Assembly: GCA_003152145.1 (NCBI GenBank)
Contig: PLZL01000306.1
Span: forward strand, 4,517-16,453
DNA: 11,937 nucleotides
DNA from: Limisphaerales bacterium
GTDB lineage: Bacteria > Verrucomicrobiota > Verrucomicrobiae > Limisphaerales > UBA11358
Direction: 5' to 3'
This document shows positions 1-5,299 of this stretch, piece after piece. Each line of letters starts with the position of its first letter. The first letter of the stretch is position 1. Made by a program: the position numbers and the translations under genes. The notes below the pieces were generated by a model, which saw only the letters and a list, made by a program, of their open reading frames with translations, was not told the DNA's origin and did not search any database.

Positions 1-1293
1 ATTGAAGACCCAGTTGGTCACGCCGGTGTAGCGCAGGTCCAGGCGTTCACACACATCGAGCAAGTCGCGTCCACTGTGGCTCTTGAAAGATTGCGTTTCA
101 CCCTGGCTGGCAGACGGATCATACAACGTGCCGGTGCCGGCGGAACTGGCGTTCCAGTCGTCCTCTTGAACTCGCACCGAGGGGATGATGCTGAATGTCT
201 TGGTCGGCAGCCACATGAGGTTGGCGTTCATGACATACTCGTTCTTGTGGGTGCCGCCATTGAGTCCGGTGTAGCCATAGCTGAGGGCTGGATAAGCTGG
301 CGAATAAACCACGTCAAAGTCAGCTCCGTAAATCTGGCTGCCGCTAAAGGTGTCGTCGAGATTGGCATACATGAATCCGGTGGACAGAAACAGGTTGTTC
401 TTGATCCAACTTTCGGCAAAGGCATGGGCGCTCAACATGTCGTAGGAGGTGCCTTCCTGGTCGGTGACTTTTTGCTTAACGGTTTCGCCTGACCAGAAGG
501 TCAGCTTGTGGGCATCGTTCAAATCGCCGGTCTCATAGCTCACGCCCGCCCCGTAATTCACTTTCTTGTAGTGGTGGGTCAGATCAAGCTGGAACGCGTC
601 CGACTTTTCGTCCACGTCGAGAACCGTCGGATACACCCGGAACACAGTCATCGGGGAATTCAGCGGGTCGGGATGCACCGGCGCCCAAAGCGTTGAACTC
701 TCTTCGCCGTCGCGGACGCGGTGGCTGTATTTGAAGGTGATTTGCGGAACATTCGGTTTGGTCAGTCCCGCCTCGAATGAAATCAATCCGCGATCCAGCG
801 CCAGCACGTCGCCCGGCAGCGCATACGAACGCTGCTTGGCGGGGATGTATCCTCCGGTGCCGGAATCCCAAGTGCGGAAATTCTCAAAATGGAGACGGAC
901 AAAACCAAGATCGTCGCGGTTCAGGCCGAGGCCGACACTGTAATCGTGCTCGTCAAAAATGGAATGCCCGTCCAGCGTGAAGGTGGTTTTTTTGGCCACC
1001 AGGCTTTCGTAATGCAGGTCCGCGATGCCGCCGAAGACGCCGGCGTTGAGCTGTTTCCCCTGGGTTGCCTGGTTTGCATCACCCCGGGTCAGCATGGCGC
1101 CGCTGGAAAGCTCAATCCAATTGCTGTAGGTGTTGGTGCCGCCTTCATACCATTCTTGCGGGGTGATGGCGTCACCCGCCAGCGCCGCTTGGGTGCCGAG
1201 GACAATCAAGGACGCTCCCATGATATACCTCCCGAGGCTGGATTTCCGCCGTCCAGCGCGAGGCGATTTTGACTTTCGGTATTTCATTTTCAT
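1..1293 (-). CDS. Outer-membrane beta-barrel of a porin-cytochrome conduit (MtrB/PioB/OmbB-like), 3' end outside window
   Basis: Reading frame is open from an ATG at 1293 to the left edge (431 codons, no stop), so the C-terminus is missing. It starts with a long Lys/Arg-rich n-region, then a hydrophobic stretch (about residues 25-38) and a likely cleavage after 'QAALA', giving a mature N-terminus 'GDAITPQEW'. The rest is typical of a barrel: alternating polar/hydrophobic strands rich in Tyr, Trp, Asp, Asn and Thr (for example 'ADLHYESL', 'GLGLNRDDLGFVRLHFENF', 'RLDLRYTGVTNWVFN'), with no cysteine pairs binding heme. The gene begins 18 bases after the stop of the octaheme cytochrome, the arrangement known for porin-cytochrome pairs (MtrAB, PioAB, OmaB-OmbB). 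Inferred role: the sheath that lets the octaheme protein pass electrons across the outer membrane. Family assignment rests on context and barrel character; a generic porin is the alternative. Confidence 0.8.
   Translation of the reverse strand, partial: MKMKYRKSKSPRAGRRKSSLGRYIMGASLIVLGTQAALAGDAITPQEWYEGGTNTYSNWIELSSGAMLTRGDANQATQGKQLNAGVFGGIADLHYESLVAKKTTFTLDGHSIFDEHDYSVGLGLNRDDLGFVRLHFENFRTWDSGTGGYIPAKQRSYALPGDVLALDRGLISFEAGLTKPNVPQITFKYSHRVRDGEESSTLWAPVHPDPLNSPMTVFRVYPTVLDVDEKSDAFQLDLTHHYKKVNYGAGVSYETGDLNDAHKLTFWSGETVKQKVTDQEGTSYDMLSAHAFAESWIKNNLFLSTGFMYANLDDTFSGSQIYGADFDVVYSPAYPALSYGYTGLNGGTHKNEYVMNANLMWLPTKTFSIIPSVRVQEDDWNASSAGTGTLYDPSASQGETQSFKSHSGRDLLDVCERLDLRYTGVTNWVFN
1228..1233 (-). 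promoter_or_regulatory. Strong internal Shine-Dalgarno inside the beta-barrel signal peptide region
   Basis: GGGAGG lies six bases upstream of an in-frame ATG at 1221-1219, a better ribosome-binding arrangement than the GGAAG close to the ATG at 1293. Starting at 1221 would give 'MGASLIVLGTQAALA', a signal peptide without any positive n-region, which is poor for export; the 1293 (or 1287) start supplies 24 further residues rich in Lys and Arg. I kept the longer form. The internal site may be coincidental or an alternative start. Confidence 0.35.
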
Positions 1294-1311
1294 CGGCTTC
1301 CGTGACAATGA

Positions 1312-2181
1312 TTAAAATCTAAGCGACGGGCTCACGCGCGAACCGTGGACCGCCTCGTGGCAACCGGCGCTCCAACAGGCGCCCTGGCTCAATTGCGAGG
1401 TGTGGTCCACCCCGCCGATTAGTATTACGCCGGGCTGGTTAGGCTGTCTTTGCTGGAAATGGCACTTCAGGCACAGGTTCGCGTTGCGTTCGGTGAGCAT
1501 CTTGGCGTTGACGCTGCCGTGCGGGGAATGGCAGGTGGTGCAGCCTTCGCGCAGGGCCTCGTGTTCAAAGACAAAGGGGCCTTGCTGGGAAGGATGGCAT
1601 TGGACGCAGTTTCCTTCCTGTGAAAGCAGTTGGGTGCCGCCGCCGGCAAAGGCAACGCCCTTGTGCGGCGGATGGCACTTGATGCAGGTCATCCGGCCCT
1701 CGGGCACCGGATGATGGTTGGGCAGATTGAACTGGCCCCGCACGTCCATGTGACATTTATAACAGGTGTTCTCGACTGCGCGCGCCGGGTCGAGCGGGAA
1801 TCGCCCGCTCAACCCCTCCGGCTGTGGCCGGCCGGCGCTGAAGCTGAAAGGCGGTTTGGTTTCGCCGCCGGAATCCGAGTGCAGACTGCAGGGGCCGTGA
1901 CAGGATTCACAACCGGCGTCAATCCCGTTTTTGCCTTGAGCGATGAGCCGGGCATGATCGGCGGTCCGGAAGTTGCGGTAAATTTCCTCGTGACATTGTT
2001 CACATTCCGCGGAGCCGATGTATTTCGCGCCCGGCACGTCCGGGAGCACCACCGCCCGGCGGCTGAGAGTGCTGCAGGAAATCACCACGAACAGCAGGAG
2101 TCCCATGGCGGCCAGAGAGACCAGGCCGCGCAACCGTAGTGAACGGGGCAAAAGCCGGTGGAAAAAGGAAATGGTTTTCAT
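1312..2181 (-). CDS. Octaheme c-type cytochrome lipoprotein, DmsE/MtrA/OmaB-like, conduit subunit
   Basis: 289 aa. A hydrophobic N-terminus ends in 'FVVISC', which fits a lipobox with Cys36 as the lipidated residue. Seven CXXCH heme sites start at about residues 60, 91, 140, 166, 192, 214 and 237. An eighth, unusual CX4CH site (C-W-S-A-G-C-H, residues 269-275) is followed by 'EAVHGS', matching the end of DmsE/MtrA-type proteins. The 'CHSPHGS' and 'CLKCHFQ' segments also fit that family. Family members such as MtrA have ten hemes; eight equals Geobacter OmaB. It sits between a nonaheme cytochrome (25 bases after its stop) and the outer-membrane barrel (18 bases before it), so it most likely fills the barrel and relays electrons across the outer membrane. 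An extra Cys98 replaces a residue I would expect to be Gly in 'CHGPGS'. No good Shine-Dalgarno precedes the ATG, so translation may be coupled to the upstream gene. Confidence 0.9.
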   Translation of the reverse strand: MKTISFFHRLLPRSLRLRGLVSLAAMGLLLFVVISCSTLSRRAVVLPDVPGAKYIGSAECEQCHEEIYRNFRTADHARLIAQGKNGIDAGCESCHGPCSLHSDSGGETKPPFSFSAGRPQPEGLSGRFPLDPARAVENTCYKCHMDVRGQFNLPNHHPVPEGRMTCIKCHPPHKGVAFAGGGTQLLSQEGNCVQCHPSQQGPFVFEHEALREGCTTCHSPHGSVNAKMLTERNANLCLKCHFQQRQPNQPGVILIGGVDHTSQLSQGACWSAGCHEAVHGSRVSPSLRF

Positions 2182-2206
2182 GCGATTGTCAGTGGCGGAA
2201 TTTCAT

Positions 2207-3886
2207 TCATTGCAACACCTGCACCATCCAGATTTGTGCGGCGTTCAACAAGTTGATGGCCAGCGTCGGATTGTGAACGCCAAAACTGCCGTCGTTCAAG
2301 ACCAGATACAAATTGAACCGTGTCCGCTTGATCTTATCCGGAATCAGGGCTTGGCCGGCGGTGCCTGGCCCGGTGAACGTCACCGGATTGTTCAGTGTCC
2401 AGCCAGTCACGTTGCCGGCGGAATTGGTCTGCCATGTCAGGCCGCCCGGATTCGTGTATTCCCACGCCACCACGCCGTGGGTGGCGAGGAGCGGATTGGT
2501 CTGATTCGCCGCCCAGTGGTTCAAGGCCGTGATCAGCGCGGTCACACTGTTGGAGATGACCGGCGTGAGATAAAATTCCTCCAGCACCGCCGGCGGGATG
2601 AGATGACAGTTCAAACAAACTGTGTCGCTCGTGATCAGGGTGGAGTGATTCGGCGCACCACGGCGGTCGGGCTGCATGTGGCAGTCCGCGCACTGGTTGG
2701 TCAGATAAAACGTGCCGGAAATCGAGTAGCCGGCTGACGACGGCAGACCTGCATGGGTCCCCGGATTGAAGGTGGACGAGCCGTTGAGCAATTCGCCGAC
2801 GGAACCGAGCAGGAAGTTGTATTGCAGCGAACGGTGCGGCGCGAGGGAGGTGTCCGTCCACGCGGCCCCGCGATCGTTGTGGCACTGGCCGCAGAGGTTG
2901 ATGTTGGTGTTCGCGTTGTATTTGTTCGTGAACACGTCCGAGGTGGCGAGGAAGAAATCCGTGGTCGAGGAAACAGGGTTGCGGAGCTGCGCCGGATTGG
3001 CATTGGTCTGGTGAGGATCGTGACAGACGACGCAGGTGATGGCGACGTTGTAGTCGTTAGCAAGTGTGACGGCGGGGTTCAGTCCGTTGATCAGCGCGAG
3101 CCGGGCGGAGCCGGAATGACAACGGCCGCAACTGCTGATGTTGTTGGCGGATGCGCTCATGGATGCGAGCACGTCCGGCGTCACGGCGGCATGTTCGCTG
3201 GTGTTCCATTCTTCAAACGTCGGCGCGTTGGTGTAGGTGGTGTGGCTTGCGCTATGGCAGCCGCCGCAGGCGGTGGCGGCGATTTCAACGCGCGGGACCG
3301 CGGTGGGATCATCGGTGGCGGCCGCATGATTGGCCGCCGGACCGTGGCAATTTTCGCACTGAACGCCGCCGAGCAACGGCGTCGCCGTCGCACTGACAAA
3401 CCCGGTTGGCAAGCCATAACCAACGGTATGACAAGGCAGGCATAACGGATTGGTCTGACCGCCCAACGTCTTGAACTTCGGACTGCTGAAGGCGCTGGCG
3501 TGGAGCGTGTTCGTCACGTAACGGCAAATGCTCAAATGGCACGTGAGGCAGACCTTCGAGCCGGCATATTTCGGCGCAGGCCCGGAAACGCGGAAGAAAG
3601 CATTGCTGTAAAGCTTCGTGATGACGGCGTAGCGGACCAGGTTGGTGGCCTGGCCCAGCGCCACCCACGGGGCCAGCAAGCCGTTGCTTTTTTGATAGAC
3701 CTGGTAATAGCCGGAGGGCCCATCCCAGGTGACCCGCACGCCGTGGGTCAGCCTTTCCATACTACCCATGACCGGCTGTCCCGGCATTCCGCCCGGCTGG
3801 ATCGTGTTCAAATGCTGGACCGACTGGGATAGCAGGGTGGTCGTGGCTAAAAAAAACAACGTCACCGCGGAAATGAACAACCGCAT
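2207..3886 (-). CDS. Secreted nonaheme c-type cytochrome with N-terminal FFRV-type module
   Basis: 559 aa from the chosen start. 'MRLFISAVTLFFLATTTLLSQS' is a clear Sec signal peptide; the frame is open upstream to 4021, but earlier starts put 23-45 charged residues before it. AGGAAGGA lies 13 bases upstream, rather far. Residues 44-109 form a small beta-rich module ending 'SNAFFRVSG', resembling fibronectin-like units of verrucomicrobial secreted proteins. Nine CXXCH sites follow between about residues 113 and 428, including 'CHTVGYG', 'CENCHGPAANH', 'CHDPHQT' and 'CADCHMQP'. A heme-free C-terminus holds 'DGSFGVHNP', a motif I recall from multiheme cytochromes near the last helices. The order and spacing of hemes match the protein at 5300-7759, so the two are paralogs. 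It is the first gene of the conduit operon, which suggests an outer-face or extracellular electron acceptor (OmcB/MtrC-like role by position, not by sequence). It has no lipobox. Confidence 0.88.
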   Translation of the reverse strand: MRLFISAVTLFFLATTTLLSQSVQHLNTIQPGGMPGQPVMGSMERLTHGVRVTWDGPSGYYQVYQKSNGLLAPWVALGQATNLVRYAVITKLYSNAFFRVSGPAPKYAGSKVCLTCHLSICRYVTNTLHASAFSSPKFKTLGGQTNPLCLPCHTVGYGLPTGFVSATATPLLGGVQCENCHGPAANHAAATDDPTAVPRVEIAATACGGCHSASHTTYTNAPTFEEWNTSEHAAVTPDVLASMSASANNISSCGRCHSGSARLALINGLNPAVTLANDYNVAITCVVCHDPHQTNANPAQLRNPVSSTTDFFLATSDVFTNKYNANTNINLCGQCHNDRGAAWTDTSLAPHRSLQYNFLLGSVGELLNGSSTFNPGTHAGLPSSAGYSISGTFYLTNQCADCHMQPDRRGAPNHSTLITSDTVCLNCHLIPPAVLEEFYLTPVISNSVTALITALNHWAANQTNPLLATHGVVAWEYTNPGGLTWQTNSAGNVTGWTLNNPVTFTGPGTAGQALIPDKIKRTRFNLYLVLNDGSFGVHNPTLAINLLNAAQIWMVQVLQ

Positions 3887-4005
3887 TGCGCCGCGCAAGT
3901 CCTTCCTGCAACGCCAGAACCGGAAATCAAATATTGAGCTTCGAGGCGGCATCTTTTGTTCAGTTAAGAATAAAATTGCCTGCGGGCAAAGACTAAACCT
4001 CTCTT

Positions 4006-4020
4006 GCTGTATTCTTGCCA
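4006..4020 (-). promoter_or_regulatory. Candidate sigma-54 (-24/-12) promoter of the conduit operon
   Basis: Read on the minus strand, TTGGCAAGAATACAGCA carries GG and GC separated by exactly ten bases, the invariant spacing of sigma-54 promoters. Eleven or so of the consensus positions match, with a weak -12 (CAGCA instead of TTGCA). It lies about 120 bases upstream of the chosen start of the nonaheme gene, in an AT-rich divergent region without a convincing sigma-70 site on this strand. Chance matches of this quality are possible. Confidence 0.35.
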
Positions 4021-4077
4021 AAAATTGTCCGATTGACGGATTAGACGCAATTATTCGCCGTTTTATTATTTCCCGAC

Positions 4078-4105
4078 TTTACTTGAATGGGGGCACCTTC
4101 ATAAT
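4078..4105 (+). promoter_or_regulatory. Candidate sigma-70 promoter for the GldG-like gene
   Basis: TTTACT (4078-4083) and CATAAT (4100-4105) are 16 bases apart, giving 4 of 6 and 5 of 6 consensus matches. The expected start of transcription near 4112 would leave a leader of about 30 bases before the ATG at 4142. The site is in the divergent region between the plus-strand gene and the conduit operon. Confidence 0.4.
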
Positions 4106-4141
4106 GTCCGAAGATTGAAATAACAAACAGAGACGCCGCTG

Positions 4142-5056
4142 ATGAACTCATCCTCCGCCAACACTCCAAGCACTCCACGTCCAACCGCCCGGCCACCCGG
4201 CCGCCGCGCGCCGATTCTCGCGCTGTGTTTTTTTCTATTGGGAGTTGCCCTGACCATCGCATGGTATGAATACGGCAAAAACGGCTTGCCGGGACGAGGC
4301 GTCGCCGGGCTTTCCGGCGACACCCTCGATGTGTTGCGCCAGTTGAATGCGCCTGTGCAAATCCGGTTCTATTCGGTGCTACCTGCCGGGAGCGCCCCAC
4401 AAGCGCTTCAGGATTTTTCGCAGCGGGTGGATCATTTGTTGTCCGAATTTCAGAACGCAAACCCGGCAAAAATCCAGGTAATCCGGAACATCTCGGCGGC
4501 AGGGGCCAACGCCGACGCCGCAGCGGGCGACGGACTCCGGCCTTTCAACTTGGAAAAAGGCGAAGCTTGTTTTCTGGGCGTCACCGTGGCCAACGGGGAG
4601 CGAAAGGAATCCTTGGTGCAACTCCAGCCGGAATGGGAGTCGGCGCTGTCTTCTGACCTGGCCCGCGCGATTCTTCGCGTGGCCGCGGAATCGCCGCCGC
4701 CCGTGGTCGCGAAAAGCGTTCCTCTCACTCCCGCCATCACCAACGAAATCATGCGGCTCATCCCCGACATCAACGCCGCTTCGCCGGAAGATGCCAACCG
4801 GATTTTTCACAACGATTTTCTGAACCAGTGCGCCAAAGCCGGCGCCGAAATGGAGGCGCAAATCAACGCCGCCGCACAGAAGGTCGTCAATGCGCAGAAC
4901 AGTGGTTCAGCGGCGGAACTGGAAGCGGCTCGGAAACATTTGTCGCAGGTGCAGCTTGAACAAACCGAAAAGCTCAAGGAGGTCGCCGCCCATCTCCAGT
5001 TGCAACTGGATGCCTTCCAACAGATGAAGGCCGCCACGACCAACGCGCCAAAATGA
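4142..5056 (+). CDS. GldG/ABC-auxiliary-like membrane-anchored protein with C-terminal coiled coil
   Basis: 304 aa, the only plus-strand gene. Residues 1-23 are Pro/Ser/Thr-rich with a basic patch before one membrane helix (about 24-42), so the rest should be periplasmic. Residues 55-115 ('LSGDTLDVLRQLNAPVQIRFYS' region, then 'VDHLLSEFQNANPAKIQVI') resemble the start of the GldG/ABC_transp_aux family, which accompanies gliding-type and other uncharacterised ABC exporters. The family's usual C-terminal membrane helix is absent; instead residues 225-295 are Ala/Gln/Glu/Leu-rich and predicted coiled coil. No ATPase or permease gene is next to it, so a transporter function is not supported here. 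It has no CXXCH site. It is divergent from the conduit operon and convergent with the large cytochrome gene. Family call is by motif only; its role next to the cytochromes is unknown. Confidence 0.65.
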   Translation: MNSSSANTPSTPRPTARPPGRRAPILALCFFLLGVALTIAWYEYGKNGLPGRGVAGLSGDTLDVLRQLNAPVQIRFYSVLPAGSAPQALQDFSQRVDHLLSEFQNANPAKIQVIRNISAAGANADAAAGDGLRPFNLEKGEACFLGVTVANGERKESLVQLQPEWESALSSDLARAILRVAAESPPPVVAKSVPLTPAITNEIMRLIPDINAASPEDANRIFHNDFLNQCAKAGAEMEAQINAAAQKVVNAQNSGSAAELEAARKHLSQVQLEQTEKLKEVAAHLQLQLDAFQQMKAATTNAPK

Positions 5057-5058
5057 TC

Positions 5059-5188
5059 ATGACTAAATCCGAATGACGAAAGAATTGCCAATTACGAAAT
5101 CTGAAAATACCAAATATCTGGCGACGCCGCAATGGCATTGGGAGCTTCGTCATTCTTTAGTCATCAGGGTTTCGTCATCAGTCATTTC
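5059..5188. repeat. Inverted-repeat intergenic element
   Basis: Just after the stop of the GldG-like gene, 5059-5082 reads ATGACTAAATCCGAATGACG and onward, and 5145-5164 is its reverse complement apart from a three-base gap and one missing A. A second reduced copy of the right arm (TTCGTCATCAGTCATTTC) follows at 5170-5187. Arms are about 20 bases with about 60 bases between them. The wording 'AATGACGAA...ACTAAATCC' resembles dispersed intergenic repeats I recall from verrucomicrobial genomes, but copy number cannot be judged from one window. No coding potential is seen. Confidence 0.5.
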
Positions 5189-5230
5189 ATCTGGTCACTC
5201 CCTTGTTTTATAACGTCTCCCGGAAAGCAA

Positions 5231-5260
5231 AACTCCTCCCCGCTTGCGCGGGAAGGGGTT
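5231..5260. terminator. Bidirectional terminator-like hairpin between convergent genes
   Basis: A stem of 13 positions with one C-A mismatch and one G-U pair (core CCCGC / GCGGG around a TTGC loop) lies between the convergent stops at 5056 and 5302. T-rich sequence follows on both sides: GTTGTTGTTTCT on the plus strand and TTTTGCTTT on the minus strand. This fits a shared intrinsic terminator for the GldG-like gene and the nonaheme cytochrome gene. Confidence 0.6.
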
Positions 5261-5299
5261 GTTGTTTCTGGATGATTCCAGCTTGAATTCAGTCCGTGA

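Noticed and set aside
2018..2737. Plus-strand open frame of 239 codons
   Set aside because: Antisense to both the octaheme and nonaheme genes and crosses their junction; no domain signs.
3976..3989. Small palindrome TTGCC-TGCG-GGCAA followed on the minus strand by T-rich sequence, possibly an attenuator
   Set aside because: Only five base pairs in the stem, too weak to support a call.
3887..4021. Longer N-terminus for the nonaheme cytochrome (starts at 4021 or 3952)
   Set aside because: Would place 23-45 charged residues before a good signal peptide and overlap the likely promoter and leader; the first start is TTG and the second lacks a strong ribosome site.
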